NCBI RefSeq assembly: GCF_021310995.1
Contig: NZ_CP054150.1
Span: 372,001-436,000, forward strand
DNA from: Agrobacterium vaccinii
GTDB lineage: Bacteria > Pseudomonadota > Alphaproteobacteria > Rhizobiales > Rhizobiaceae
Length of the DNA stretch: 64,000 nt
Direction: 5' to 3'
Part shown: in pieces, positions 19,105 to 28,429 of the stretch
Position numbering within the stretch: position 1 is the stretch's first letter
Layout: every line of letters starts with the position of its first letter
Notes under the pieces: generated by a model
Told to the model about the DNA's origin: nothing
What the model saw: only the letters and a program-made list of their open reading frames with translations
The model's database searches: none
Made by a program: the position numbers and the translations under genes

Positions 19105-19470
19105 ATGGAAATTGTAAACAACGACTATAGAACACAGGCTATTCTCGGCCGCCTCGAAACGGTGATCGACAACGAGAACCAGCGGATCGGCAAGGACCCG
19201 GATTTCGACTTCAAGACGTCCAACGCCCACAAGAGCCGGTGCCTCTACGAACTCAGCATGCTGCTGCGCGACGTCGACGGTGCCAAGATCGCCGCGGCGC
19301 ACAAGCGTCAGATCCTCGACATCAAGGCAAAGCTTGCCATCAACACCCGTCGTGTCGAAGCCAATCTCTTCGCCGTCAAGGCCGTGGTCGATCTCTTGAA
19401 GACCGCCGCCAAGCGTGCTGAAGACGATGGCACCTACTCGTTGCAACAGTTCGCGAGCGGGGCGCAATGA
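19105..19470 (+). CDS. FlgN-like flagellar chaperone candidate
   Basis: The 121-aa product is all helical and has no signal peptide. Its layout (RTQAILGRLETVIDNENQRI near the start, KAKLAINTRRVEANLFAVKA later) resembles FlgN-family export chaperones, which hold FlgK and FlgL before secretion. I give the family name tentatively. It follows the rod-binding gene by 21 bases and overlaps the next start by four bases. Confidence 0.7.
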   Translation: MEIVNNDYRTQAILGRLETVIDNENQRIGKDPDFDFKTSNAHKSRCLYELSMLLRDVDGAKIAAAHKRQILDIKAKLAINTRRVEANLFAVKAVVDLLKTAAKRAEDDGTYSLQQFASGAQ

Positions 19471-20003
19471 TCAAGCTGATCGCGACCGGGATATGGATTC
19501 TCGTCGTAACACTCGGCGGCGTCTATGCCGCCGTGACATTCGGTAATAAGGGTGGAGCAGACAAAAGCGCCGAAGTCGTTCAGCCGCCGCATTTCGTGCA
19601 AAGCGAAACGGTCACCTTGCCCGTGGTGGCCGATGGCAAGGTGTCCGGCTACTTCCTCGTGCGCGCCAGCCTTCAGGTCGATGACGAAGCGCTGAAGGAC
19701 CTCAAGGTTCCGGTTCCAACCTTTCTGACCGATGAGCTCTATACGCTTCTGGTCGGCGACAAGCTGGTGAACGTCAAGGACGCCGATAAGTTCGACGTCA
19801 ACGGTTTCAAGGCAAGGATCAAGGACGGTCTCAACGCGCGGATGGAAAAGCCGCTCGTCAAGCAGGTCCTCATCGAGCAGATGGATTTCATCTCGAAGGA
19901 AGAGATCGAGGCGAGAAACCCCAATGCCAAGCCGAAGAAGATCGTTGTCGATACCGACCCCGAGCCGCCGAAGCCCGCCGGTGCTGCCAGTTCCGGCCAC
20001 TGA
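19467..20003 (+). CDS. Membrane-anchored protein of unknown function, last gene of the flhA operon
   Basis: The 178-aa product has one N-terminal membrane helix (about 3-25), a predicted periplasmic domain (VTLPVVADGKVSGYFLVRAS, then TDELYTLLVGDKL) and a Pro/Lys-rich tail. The order, a short cytoplasmic end, one helix and a beta-type domain followed by helices, is like FliL, but a separate fliL lies at 20881. I do not recognise the family. Overlap with the preceding gene and the terminator just after it mark it as the operon end. Confidence 0.75.
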   Translation: MIKLIATGIWILVVTLGGVYAAVTFGNKGGADKSAEVVQPPHFVQSETVTLPVVADGKVSGYFLVRASLQVDDEALKDLKVPVPTFLTDELYTLLVGDKLVNVKDADKFDVNGFKARIKDGLNARMEKPLVKQVLIEQMDFISKEEIEARNPNAKPKKIVVDTDPEPPKPAGAASSGH

Positions 20004-20032
20004 TTAATCGATCTTCATCCATGCGAATTCAG

Positions 20033-20072
20033 CCGCCCGAACTGCGTCATGTCAGTTCGGGCGGTTTTGTTT
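20033..20072 (+). terminator. Strong Rho-independent terminator of the flhA operon
   Basis: A perfect 12-bp stem, CCGCCCGAACTG (20033-20044) with CAGTTCGGGCGG (20053-20064), carries an 8-base loop and is followed by TTTTGTTTT. It lies 30 bases after the last gene and between two convergent operons. There is no A-run on the left side, so it mainly stops plus-strand transcription. Confidence 0.93.
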
Positions 20073-20146
20073 TATCTGGACGGTTGATGAATGAAAAAGA
20101 TGGGGGCGGAGGAGGGCGCTGACACGGTCTCGTGGCGCGCGCTTCG

Positions 20147-20884
20147 TCAGTAGAACGATCTGACCAGCGAGCCGACCAGCAGGTTCCAGCCGTCGATCAG
20201 CACGAAGAACAGGATCTTGAACGGCAGCGAGATCGAGGTTGGCGGCAGCATCATCATGCCCATGGCCATGGTGATGGTGGCAACCACCATGTCGATAACG
20301 AGGAACGGCAGGATGATGAGGAAGCCGATTTCAAAGCCGCGACGGATTTCCGACAGCATGAAGGCGGGGATGAGGACGCGATATTGCGGCACAGTGCCGT
20401 TCATCGTTTCCTGCCCGCGCTCATTTGCGAGGTCCACGAAAAGCGCAAGATCCTTGGGGCGTGTATTGGCGACCATGAAGGTGCGAAACGGCTCGGCACC
20501 GCGCTCTATGGCCACGGCCTCGGTAATCTGGTTTTGCAAAAGCGGCTGGATGCCATCCTGCCAGGACCGCTCGAACGTCGGTGCCATGACGTAGAAGGTC
20601 ATGAACATCGCCATGCTGGTCAGGATCATGGTAGATGGGGTGGTGCCCAGGCCCATGCCGGAACGCAGAATGGAAAAGGCAATGATGAAGCGCGGAAAGC
20701 TAGTCACCATGATGAGGATGCCGGGCGCGATGGACAAAACCGTCAGCAGCCCGAAGGTGCGAATGATCCACGAGGCCGCAGACCCATCAAGCGGCAGATT
20801 GAGCAAATCCGCCGGCGTTTGTTGGGCGAGCGCAAGTCCCGGTGTAAGGACTATGACCAGCAGAAGGAAAAGTTTTCGAATCAT
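20147..20884 (-). CDS. fliP: Flagellar export gate protein FliP
   Basis: FliP is the main subunit of the FliPQR gate. The 245-aa product has a cleavable signal peptide (about 1-20, ending LALAQ) and four membrane helices. The conserved blocks are FPRFIIAFSILRSGMGLGTTP and IPAFMLSEIRRGFEIGFLI with LPPTSISLPFKILFF near the end. It overlaps fliL by four bases and is the last gene of the minus-strand flgB-fliP operon. In S. meliloti flagellin genes follow fliP; here the convergent flhA operon does. Confidence 0.96.
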   Translation of the reverse strand: MIRKLFLLLVIVLTPGLALAQQTPADLLNLPLDGSAASWIIRTFGLLTVLSIAPGILIMVTSFPRFIIAFSILRSGMGLGTTPSTMILTSMAMFMTFYVMAPTFERSWQDGIQPLLQNQITEAVAIERGAEPFRTFMVANTRPKDLALFVDLANERGQETMNGTVPQYRVLIPAFMLSEIRRGFEIGFLIILPFLVIDMVVATITMAMGMMMLPPTSISLPFKILFFVLIDGWNLLVGSLVRSFY

Positions 20885-21420
20885 TCTATCACAAAGGTTC
20901 TGAAGAGAACCTTGGATACGCGCCCTTTTGATCTGAGGTCAACGATTTCTCTCAGGTCATCCCTAAGATATTGAAAGCCGCGCGGGCCCTGAAGCTGCTG
21001 GAGAGAAACGGTTCTGAGATAGGCCATCAGTTCCTGGTGCAAATCCTGAGCCATGCCGGTGTCACCGGGGCCGTTGAATTGCAGCGCAAGTTCGAGCCTG
21101 ATCCAGTTGTCGGTGGGGTAACCGAGATTGGTAACGATGGGATCGAGCGCGATCAGGCTGGGTCCAGCAGCACCCGCCGCGCCATGCTCGCCACCGGCAG
21201 CCGGTGCGCCATGACCACCCGCTGCGGCAGCAGCCGAGGCTGGCTCCGCAGCAGGCGGGACCACCGGTGTTGCAGCAACAGGCGCGGCTGGAACCAGCAG
21301 CGTGTTGCCCACGAACCAGCCGCCGCCGATACCCAGAAGCGAGAGCACGACAATGGCCCCCGCCGTCACGATGATGGACGGCTTCTTCGGTGCGGCAGGT
21401 TCGGTTGTCGTGAGGCTCAT
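20881..21420 (-). CDS. fliL: Flagellar basal-body protein FliL
   Basis: FliL sits in the inner membrane around the stator and supports torque. The 179-aa product has one membrane helix (about 15-37), an Ala/Pro/Gly-rich linker (about 42-85) and the C-terminal FliL domain (ALQFNGPGDTGMAQDLHQEL, then LREIVDLRSKGRVSKVLFRTF). It overlaps fliP and is separated from flgH by 78 bases, the widest gap in this operon. Confidence 0.93.
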   Translation of the reverse strand: MSLTTTEPAAPKKPSIIVTAGAIVVLSLLGIGGGWFVGNTLLVPAAPVAATPVVPPAAEPASAAAAAGGHGAPAAGGEHGAAGAAGPSLIALDPIVTNLGYPTDNWIRLELALQFNGPGDTGMAQDLHQELMAYLRTVSLQQLQGPRGFQYLRDDLREIVDLRSKGRVSKVLFRTFVIE

Positions 21421-21498
21421 GATCGCTTCTAACGTCTGTCTTGGATGACAGCCCCTGCGGAATGCAAGGGGCCGGATGCACTTGTATGGATGCGTCGA

Positions 21499-22224
21499 TC
21501 AGATCGGCGAGAACATGTCCGCGATCTGCTGGCCCACCGGCGGCTGCTGGATTTCCGTGATGCGGCCACGGCCACCGTAGGAAATACGGGCTTCCGCGAT
21601 CTTCTCGTAGGAAATGGTGTTTTCGGAATTGACGTCCTGAGGACGCACGATACCGGCGACGTTCAGAATGCGAACTTCGTGGTTGACGCGCACTTCCTGC
21701 GAACCGCTGATCAGAAGATTGCCGTTTTCCAGAATGCCGGTGACGACGGCTGCCACCAGAAGCGTCAGCTTTTCAGCACGGCTGATGGTGCCTTTGCCGT
21801 TGGACTCGCTGGTGTTGTCGAAACTGAGCGTGGAATCCGCCTGCGGCTTCCAGCCGAGAATTTCGGCATTCGCTTTCCAGCCGGTCTCACGGTTGTTCTT
21901 CTTCGTGCGGTCGGTCTCGTTGTCGAACGACGCCTTGTCGTTGATCTGGATGTTGACCGTCAGGATATCGCCGATGTTGAGGGCGCGTGCATCCTTGAAC
22001 AGGGCCGCCTTGCTATCGCTCCACAGCGAGTAGCCACTAGCCGCGCGCAGAGGCTGCTTGGGGTAGGAGGCAAGCTGCGGCGCCTGGCTGAACTGCAATC
22101 CGCTGCCGATCGGGCTCATGGCGGGTGCGTTGCCGATTTCCTTCAGCGTCTGGTTCTGGGTGATGCTGGAGCAACCGGAAAGAACGCTTGCGGCGGAAAG
22201 GACAAGAATGAGCGCTTTGTTCAT
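21499..22224 (-). CDS. flgH: Flagellar L-ring protein FlgH
   Basis: FlgH is the outer-membrane lipoprotein ring of the basal body. The 241-aa product begins with a lipoprotein signal and lipobox (LSGCSS, Cys about 18), then has YSLWSDSKAALFKDARALNIGD-type text, with the mature blocks ILTVNIQINDKASFDN and ISGSQEVRVNHEVRILNVAG. It overlaps motE by four bases. Confidence 0.95.
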   Translation of the reverse strand: MNKALILVLSAASVLSGCSSITQNQTLKEIGNAPAMSPIGSGLQFSQAPQLASYPKQPLRAASGYSLWSDSKAALFKDARALNIGDILTVNIQINDKASFDNETDRTKKNNRETGWKANAEILGWKPQADSTLSFDNTSESNGKGTISRAEKLTLLVAAVVTGILENGNLLISGSQEVRVNHEVRILNVAGIVRPQDVNSENTISYEKIAEARISYGGRGRITEIQQPPVGQQIADMFSPI

Positions 22225-22751
22225 GACGGATCTCTTGATGTGGTTTTGTCGGACGCGCTGGACATGATCCCGGCGACCATGGCTGCCTTCTTGGGATCCA
22301 TTTCGGCCAGTATCAGGCCGGATTGTCGTGGCGGTAGCTTCATGATGATGGCTGCCGCAAGGATGGGATTGACCTCGGCGAGCTGCGGTGCGGCGGCATC
22401 CGCCTTCATCGTCTTGTAGACGTTGACGAGGTTCGCGTCGGCCTGCGCCATGAAGTCGTTGCGGCGTTTCAGCCAGTCTTCATACTCGGCCTTGCGCGCT
22501 TCCATGACGGCAATGCGGTTGTCCACGTCCGCCTGCAGCTTTTCCAGATCCTGCTTTTGCAGGACATAGCGCTGGTCGCGGGCCTGATCGATGACGTTGG
22601 TGCAATATTGCTGAATTTCCTGCCCACTGGTGTCGCCGGTGGTGACGCGCACCTGTTCCTGCGCTTTCGCGGAGGGAAGGGCGGCTGTCAGAAGAAACAG
22701 CGCGATCAGCGTGCGGCGAGGGGTGAGGATGTCTGCGAATTTAGCCATCAT
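22221..22751 (-). CDS. motE: Motility protein MotE (periplasmic chaperone)
   Basis: In Sinorhizobium MotE is a periplasmic chaperone that stabilises the motility protein MotC. The 176-aa product has a signal peptide (about 1-30, ending SAKAQ), a coiled-coil stretch (about 60-100) and an MgtE-N-like helical end (VNPILAAAIIMKLPPRQSGL). Its place between flgI and flgH, with four-base overlaps on both sides, matches the rhizobial arrangement. ATG 22751 is directly followed by a second ATG. Confidence 0.88.
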   Translation of the reverse strand: MMAKFADILTPRRTLIALFLLTAALPSAKAQEQVRVTTGDTSGQEIQQYCTNVIDQARDQRYVLQKQDLEKLQADVDNRIAVMEARKAEYEDWLKRRNDFMAQADANLVNVYKTMKADAAAPQLAEVNPILAAAIIMKLPPRQSGLILAEMDPKKAAMVAGIMSSASDKTTSRDPS

Positions 22752-23872
22752 TGTAGCACCAGTTCTGCTTGCAGCGCACCGGCTGACTTGATGCCCTGAA
22801 GAATGGCGATGATGCCATCGGGCTTGACGCCGATATTGTTGAGACCGGCCACCAGCGAGCGGAGGTTCGGACCGTTCAAGACAGCAACCGGGCCGCCCTT
22901 GTCGATGACAGAAATATCCGTTTGCGGCTGGACGGCAGTCTGCCCACGGCTGAATGGCTGCGGCTGGATGACCTGCGGCGTCTCGGTAACCTGAACGGTG
23001 AGCGTGCCGTAGCTGACGGCAACCTGCGAAATGCGGACGTCGGCGCCGATCACGATGGTGCCCGTACGCTCATTGATCACGACCTTGGCGGGCGTGTCGG
23101 TGATGACGGCCAGGTTTTCGATGCTGGCCATCAACCGCGTCAGGTCTGCGGTGCGGGGCTTCTGGATGAAAACGACCTGGCTGTCGCGCGCTTCGGCAAT
23201 CGGTTCACCGAAAGCCGTGCGGGCATAGCCGTTGATGGCGTCTGCGATGCGGGTCGATGTCGAGAAGTCAGGGTTGCGCAGTTGCAGCACCAGATTGACG
23301 GAGTCCTTGAACTGGGATGGCAGCTCGCGCTCGATGATCGCGCCGCTGGGCACGCGCCCTGCGGTCGTCACGCCCTGAGTCACCTGTGCAGCCTGTCCCT
23401 CGGCATTGAAACCGGATACGATGACGGAGCCCTGTGCGACGGCATAGATCTGGCCATCGGCGCCGGACATGGACGTCATGATCAGCGTGCCGCCACGCAG
23501 CGACGATGCGTCGCCGAGCGAGCTGACATTGACATCGAGCCTGCTGCCGGGGCTGGCAAAGGGCGGAAGATTGGCCGTGACCATGACAGCAGCGACGTTC
23601 TTCGAGCCGGTCTGGTTGCCCTGCATGGAAATGCCGAGATTTTGTAGCATGGCGCGCATGGACTGTTCGGTGAAGGGCGATGACCGCATGCTATCGCCCG
23701 AGCCCTGAAGACCAACGACGAGGCCGTAACCGATCAACTGGTTTTCACGACCCGCCTGGAGGGACGCGATATCCTTGATGCGCGCATTCGCTTCGGAATA
23801 GGCCTCTGGCGCCGACACGAACAGCGTGGCGACGATCAGTGCGGCAGAGATGATGCCCTGACGGAAACTCAT
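22748..23872 (-). CDS. flgI: Flagellar P-ring protein FlgI
   Basis: FlgI builds the periplasmic P ring. The 374-aa product has a signal peptide (about 1-26), the conserved blocks ENQLIGYGLVVGLQGSGDSM, FASPGSRLDVNVSSLGDASS and IVIGADVRISQVAVSYGTLTV, and the usual end (LNNIGVKPDGIIAILQGIKS). Length is normal. It overlaps flgA and motE by four bases each. Confidence 0.96.
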   Translation of the reverse strand: MSFRQGIISAALIVATLFVSAPEAYSEANARIKDIASLQAGRENQLIGYGLVVGLQGSGDSMRSSPFTEQSMRAMLQNLGISMQGNQTGSKNVAAVMVTANLPPFASPGSRLDVNVSSLGDASSLRGGTLIMTSMSGADGQIYAVAQGSVIVSGFNAEGQAAQVTQGVTTAGRVPSGAIIERELPSQFKDSVNLVLQLRNPDFSTSTRIADAINGYARTAFGEPIAEARDSQVVFIQKPRTADLTRLMASIENLAVITDTPAKVVINERTGTIVIGADVRISQVAVSYGTLTVQVTETPQVIQPQPFSRGQTAVQPQTDISVIDKGGPVAVLNGPNLRSLVAGLNNIGVKPDGIIAILQGIKSAGALQAELVLQ

Positions 23873-24357
23873 TTTTGGAAAACCTCCACAGTTCCATCCT
23901 GCATCGCCGTTCCGCTGATGGTGACGCCCGTATCGCGGTTGCGAACGCGGACGATTTCGCCAGCCATGCCGTCTTCGACGGCGGTGCCGGATGCCGAGAG
24001 GTTCATGCCGCCCATGCTGTAGACGATTCGGATGGTGGCCCCGCGCTGGATGGCGAAAGGATCACGAAGGTCGCCGACCTGAATGGTCCGGCCGGCAACC
24101 AGTGTGCGTTTGGAAACCTTGCCCACCACGGTCTGGATGCTTTCGGCATAGCCGGGCGCGAGATTGGGGTTGGTTACCAGAACTTCCGTCACGCGTTCGC
24201 GGGTGATGGTGTCGCCGGGGAAAATGGTGCCAGTCGGTACAACGGCGTGTCCTTGCTGCGAAAGTGCAGCCTGAGGCGCAAGCGCCACCAGACCGACCAT
24301 GAGCGCCAGCGCCGTTGTGCAGAGACTGCCAGGCACGATTTTCGGGCGAAACTTCAT
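23869..24357 (-). CDS. flgA: P-ring assembly chaperone FlgA
   Basis: FlgA is the periplasmic chaperone for FlgI. The 162-aa product has a signal peptide (about 1-33) and an SAF-type domain (TITRERVTEVLVTNPNLAPG), then VGKVSKRTLVAGRTIQVGDL and the typical end with GTAMQDGTVEVFQK. It is shorter than the enteric protein (about 219 aa), as is common in alphaproteobacteria. Seventeen bases separate it from flgG. Confidence 0.92.
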   Translation of the reverse strand: MKFRPKIVPGSLCTTALALMVGLVALAPQAALSQQGHAVVPTGTIFPGDTITRERVTEVLVTNPNLAPGYAESIQTVVGKVSKRTLVAGRTIQVGDLRDPFAIQRGATIRIVYSMGGMNLSASGTAVEDGMAGEIVRVRNRDTGVTISGTAMQDGTVEVFQK

Positions 24358-24374
24358 GTTACCCTACCTTTGCG

Positions 24375-25163
24375 TTACTTCAGGTTCTGGCTGACGATCG
24401 TTGCCATCTCGTCGGCGGTGGTGATGACCTTGGAGTTCATTTCATAGGCGCGCTGCGCGGAAATGAGGTCGGTGATTTCCTTGACGGAATCGACGTTCGA
24501 GCTTTCGAGGTAACCCTGCTTGATGTAACCGAAGCCTACAGTCTGCGGTGTCGCCGTTACGGGATTGCCGGATGCTTCCGTCTGCGAAAACAGGTTGTCG
24601 CCCAGTGGCTTCAGACCCGCTTCGTTGGCGAAGTTGCTGAGGTTCAACTGGCCGAGTTCCGTCAGGGTTTCAGCCGTGCCGATGCGGGCCGATACGATAC
24701 CATCCGTGCTGATCGTGACCTGCGTCGCGTCGGTCGGGATGGTGATGTTAGGCTGAACGCCGTAACCATCGATCGTCACAAGACGTCCGGTCGAATCCTT
24801 GTTCAGGGCGCCAGCACGTGTGTAGAGCGTGTTGCCATCGGGGCCATCGACCTGAAGCCAGCCCTTGCCGACGATTGCAACGTCGAGGTCGTTGCTGGTC
24901 TGGGAAATTTCGCCCTGAATGTGCAGCTTGCGAACGGCGGATGTCTGCACACCCAGACCGATATTGGCGCCTTCCGGCACCACGGACTGGTTGGCACGGT
25001 TCATCACGCCCTGTGCGCGTTCCGTCTGGTACAAAAGGTCGGTAAACTCGGCGCGGCCGCGCTTGAACGCGGTCGTGTTGATGTTCGCGATGTTGTTCGC
25101 GATGACCTCAAGGTTTGTCTGCTGGGCATCCATGCCCGTCGCTGCGATGGCTAGTGCTCTCAT
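24375..25163 (-). CDS. flgG: Flagellar distal rod protein FlgG
   Basis: FlgG forms the distal rod. The 262-aa product has the normal length and the axial signatures: [20 protein letters not shown] with [19 protein letters not shown] at the start, and [20 protein letters not shown] with [10 protein letters not shown] at the end. ATG 25163 follows the fliE stop by 18 bases. Confidence 0.96.
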   Translation of the reverse strand: MRALAIAATGMDAQQTNLEVIANNIANINTTAFKRGRAEFTDLLYQTERAQGVMNRANQSVVPEGANIGLGVQTSAVRKLHIQGEISQTSNDLDVAIVGKGWLQVDGPDGNTLYTRAGALNKDSTGRLVTIDGYGVQPNITIPTDATQVTISTDGIVSARIGTAETLTELGQLNLSNFANEAGLKPLGDNLFSQTEASGNPVTATPQTVGFGYIKQGYLESSNVDSVKEITDLISAQRAYEMNSKVITTADEMATIVSQNLK

Positions 25164-25181
25164 TTTTTATGTCCTTCAGCG

Positions 25182-25529
25182 TCAAATCTGCATTTTCACG
25201 ATGTCGAGATAGGCCGAGACGATCTTGTCTCGCAGCGCAACCGCGGTCTTGAGTGTCTGGTCCGCCTGCATGACGGCATCCACCACTTCACGCGTGTCGG
25301 CCTTGCCCTGAATGCCGGCAAAGGACATCGCTTCACCCTTTTTCAGGGAATCGATGGCATCGGTTGCCACGCCGCCCAGCACGCTGGCAAAGGTCGGGCC
25401 GGTGGCAACGGTTGCGGCGGTAGAGACGGCGCTTTCGGCGAGCGAGCCGAGGCTGGACGACACACCTTTGATGCTGTCCATTGCGGAATTGCCCGTCAGT
25501 GATTTCAGGCTGCTAATTGAGTCGATCAT
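25182..25529 (-). CDS. fliE: Hook-basal body complex protein FliE
   Basis: FliE links the MS ring to the rod. The 115-aa product carries the family end ([20 protein letters not shown] followed by YLDIVKMQI) and [20 protein letters not shown] in the middle. The start is ATG 25529; a GTG one codon earlier (25532) overlaps the flgC stop and is an alternative. The position between flgC and flgG is standard. Confidence 0.93.
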   Translation of the reverse strand: MIDSISSLKSLTGNSAMDSIKGVSSSLGSLAESAVSTAATVATGPTFASVLGGVATDAIDSLKKGEAMSFAGIQGKADTREVVDAVMQADQTLKTAVALRDKIVSAYLDIVKMQI

Positions 25530-25531
25530 CA

Positions 25532-25945
25532 CTAACCCTTCAGTAAGTCGATGGTGGAGCTGATCAGGTCGCGGGTCTGCTTGATGACCTGAAGATTGGC
25601 GTCGTAGCTGCGGTTGGCTTCGCGAAGGTCGGCCATCTCGATCAGCATGTTGACGTTCGGAAGCTTGACCATGCCTTTTGCATCGGCGGCCGGGCTGTCT
25701 GGATCGTATTCCTGCGTGAAATCGGAACGGTCGACGCCCAGCTTCTTGACCTCTACGAGATTCGTCTGGGTAGCGCGGTCCATTTCCGTTGCAAAGGTAA
25801 TCGTCTTGCGGCGATAGGGATCGGCACCGGGGGTGTCGCCCGTGGTGCGAGAGTTGGCGATATTTTCCGAGACGATGCGCAGGCGCGTGGCCTGGGCTTC
25901 CATCCCGCTGCCTGCGATCTTCATTGAAGACGAAAGACTGTCCAT
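25532..25945 (-). CDS. flgC: Flagellar proximal rod protein FlgC
   Basis: FlgC is a proximal rod subunit. The 137-aa product has the N-terminal signature [20 protein letters not shown] with [11 protein letters not shown], and the end ([20 protein letters not shown] then [12 protein letters not shown]). Length is normal. It starts two bases after the flgB stop. Confidence 0.95.
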   Translation of the reverse strand: MDSLSSSMKIAGSGMEAQATRLRIVSENIANSRTTGDTPGADPYRRKTITFATEMDRATQTNLVEVKKLGVDRSDFTQEYDPDSPAADAKGMVKLPNVNMLIEMADLREANRSYDANLQVIKQTRDLISSTIDLLKG

Positions 25946-25947
25946 TT

Positions 25948-26337
25948 TTATTTGCCCACCGCGGTCAACATCATGTTGTGAAAGGAGCGAACGAGCTGCG
26001 TGTTCAGGTCATACTGACGCTTGATCTCGCCCGTTTTCGCCATTTCGGTCGAAAGGGAAACGGAGTTGCCGGATTCCTGCATGCCGATTTCATTGGCCAG
26101 AGGCGCGTCCGTCAGGCCGATCTTGCCAGCACCGGTAACTGCCAGTTCCATGTGCGCTGCATTGGTACGTGCCATCTGCATGCCGACCGACTGCAATTCC
26201 GTGTCGAAAGGAACGATGTCCTTGGCACGAAACTTGGGCGTGTTGGCATTTGCGATGTTGCTGGCGACGACTTCTTGACGCACAGAAAGCCATTCGGCCT
26301 GCCGGGATGCCAGCGAGAAGAGCTGAATCGGCTGCAT
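25948..26337 (-). CDS. flgB: Flagellar proximal rod protein FlgB
   Basis: FlgB is a proximal rod subunit and the first gene of this minus-strand operon. The 129-aa product has [20 protein letters not shown] near the start and the usual helical end ([19 protein letters not shown]). The 214 bases upstream (26338-26551) must hold its promoter and that of the divergent Wzz-like gene. In the usual rhizobial order fliI or flgF precedes flgB; neither is here. Confidence 0.94.
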   Translation of the reverse strand: MQPIQLFSLASRQAEWLSVRQEVVASNIANANTPKFRAKDIVPFDTELQSVGMQMARTNAAHMELAVTGAGKIGLTDAPLANEIGMQESGNSVSLSTEMAKTGEIKRQYDLNTQLVRSFHNMMLTAVGK

Positions 26338-26551
26338 GACAATTCTCCGTGTTTAACTTGTCCCCGGTTTAGGTCGACAATCTTGCGCGGGACTTACCGG
26401 CAGGGGCTTTCTTGAGCAGGTTCGGAAATGCAGCCTGTCTGTGCTGTTTTGGCCGCTATTAACCATTTGTTTGCCTTGTCGCTTTAGGGTTCGTTTATAT
26501 TTACACCAGCGGAATTCCGACCTGGACACGCTGTAACCCCATGGGTTCGCA

Positions 26552-28348
26552 ATGGTTTTTGAGAGCAAAAGACTCGGCCTGCCAAATTGGACCGTGCTTC
26601 GCAGCAAGCTGGGGCCAGCGTCCCTGCGCCACTCTCTGCTGTCTGCGGGTGTTGTCGTCTCGTTGACGGCGTCCGGTCTTTTCTTGCCGGGCATACTGCT
26701 CAACCCGGGCCTTCAGGGCTATGTCTCGGAGGCCAGTGTCAAGATTTCCAACCCGCGCGCCAACGCACCGGGCATACAGCGCCTTGCAGTTCATTTGCAG
26801 GAGACATTGCTGTCGCCGATGATGCTCGGCTTGATGGTGTCGGAGATGAAACTGCAGCCGCAGGACCTGACCGGCACTCAAGCGCCGGGCTACCTCTCGA
26901 TCATCATGGACCTATTGGCGGGCGGCGGACAGGACATCACCACACTTGCCGGTGCCACCGAAACGGCATTGAAGAACGCAGTGAGGATTTCGGCTGCGCC
27001 TGCGAGCGACGAGATCGACATCGACGTCACCGCAGCCACGGCGGACGCATCACAGCGGATTGCCGACTATCTCGCCATCCGCGTCGTCAGGGAAATCGGC
27101 GCCGAGCGACACGATCCGCAGCTTCAGGCCGTCGAGACGGCGCGCGTGGCTCTCGACAGTGCCGAGGCGGCGCTGACCGGCTTCCAGATGCGGCATGGCA
27201 ATGACGCCGTATCCCGCATTCAGGGCTTGCAGCAGAACATCCGCGAAGAGGAAGCGACAACCGCGACGCTTGCCGCCCGTGACCGCGAGCTTGGCGACGC
27301 CCTGTCGTCGGCGACCTCGATGAAACTTGACGATGTGTTGAGCCGCACCTTGCCTGCAATGGCGGAGTTTTCGCCGCTAGAGACCATCCGCCAGAGCTAT
27401 ACGACGGCAAAGCTGGCCTTGGCCGACGTCAGCGTCGATCACGGCCCGAAACATCCGCGCACCATTGCGGCCCAGACCACGCTGGACGCCGCACGCGCCA
27501 CCGCCATGCCTGCCTTGCGCCGGGTGCGTGAAGCGCTGGCGCAGGAAAAAACGACGGTGAAAGCCGCACTCGATGCGCATGCCAGCGTCCGTGCCGATCT
27601 TGACAGCCAGTTGCAGGCCATGGGTGACGCGCCCGCTGATCTCGCACGGCTTGAAACGGCGCTCGAAAAGGCACGCAGCAATTACATCATCTCTAGTCAG
27701 GCCGCTGGCACCTTCTCGCCCTCGCCCCGCATCAGTGCTGCCGTTTCCGATGCAGCGCAGCCGGGCGTGGCCAACTACGACAGCTTTACCGCAACCGCCA
27801 TGGCTCTGGCTGGCGGTGCCGCCGGTTTGCTGATGTCGCTTTTGATCCTCAGCTTCAAGCGCAGGCAAGACAGCGAAGAGCAGGCCGAAACCATCGTGGA
27901 GTTCGAGCCTGATGTTGTTGCCATTGCTGACGAGATCGAAGTCGAGGCGGCGCCTGTTGCAGCAATCGAGCCCGGCATCTTCGAGGATTTGGCACCTTCC
28001 AAGGGTGAAATTGAGCCCGAGCGCCCTCTCTTGGTCGAAGACGTCGCCGAGACCATGGAACACGAGCTTCCAGCTTTCGATACGGACCATGAACAGCCCG
28101 CAAACGACATGCCGCTCGACCAGCGGGTGCGGCAGGTGCTGATGCGCAACGCCGTGCCTGCGACGCCAACCGAAAGCGCCGCGCCGGTCTTCAAGCTGCC
28201 GCCGTTGCTGGCTGCGGCTCTGGCAGGCAAGGCGGAACATCCGCAGGCCGAGACGGCAGAACTGCGGGCATTGCGTCAGGAACTGGTTATCCTTCGCGAA
28301 CGTCTTCATGAACTTGCGCAGGAAGAGCGCGACCGCGGTCACGCCTGA
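26552..28348 (+). CDS. Wzz/GumC-like polysaccharide chain-length type membrane protein
   Basis: The 598-aa product has two membrane helices (about 28-50 and 410-435) around a large, mostly helical periplasmic domain with long coiled-coil stretches (about 180-370). This is the layout of Wzz/GumC/ExoP N-terminal domains, which set polysaccharide chain length. The motif SVDHGPKHPRTIAAQ fits GumC-type proteins. The cytoplasmic end is a long acidic linker and a terminal coiled coil; no Walker motif or tyrosine cluster of a BY-kinase is seen. No SD-like site precedes ATG 26552, but no other start is near. No polysaccharide genes adjoin it. Confidence 0.75.
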   Translation: MVFESKRLGLPNWTVLRSKLGPASLRHSLLSAGVVVSLTASGLFLPGILLNPGLQGYVSEASVKISNPRANAPGIQRLAVHLQETLLSPMMLGLMVSEMKLQPQDLTGTQAPGYLSIIMDLLAGGGQDITTLAGATETALKNAVRISAAPASDEIDIDVTAATADASQRIADYLAIRVVREIGAERHDPQLQAVETARVALDSAEAALTGFQMRHGNDAVSRIQGLQQNIREEEATTATLAARDRELGDALSSATSMKLDDVLSRTLPAMAEFSPLETIRQSYTTAKLALADVSVDHGPKHPRTIAAQTTLDAARATAMPALRRVREALAQEKTTVKAALDAHASVRADLDSQLQAMGDAPADLARLETALEKARSNYIISSQAAGTFSPSPRISAAVSDAAQPGVANYDSFTATAMALAGGAAGLLMSLLILSFKRRQDSEEQAETIVEFEPDVVAIADEIEVEAAPVAAIEPGIFEDLAPSKGEIEPERPLLVEDVAETMEHELPAFDTDHEQPANDMPLDQRVRQVLMRNAVPATPTESAAPVFKLPPLLAAALAGKAEHPQAETAELRALRQELVILRERLHELAQEERDRGHA

Positions 28349-28429
28349 TTTCATCTTTTCCCTTGCATTCCCACAGGCCTCGCAGCATTAGGGCGATAGA
28401 CAGCTATCTTGTTCTAAGGAGGCAGGCAT

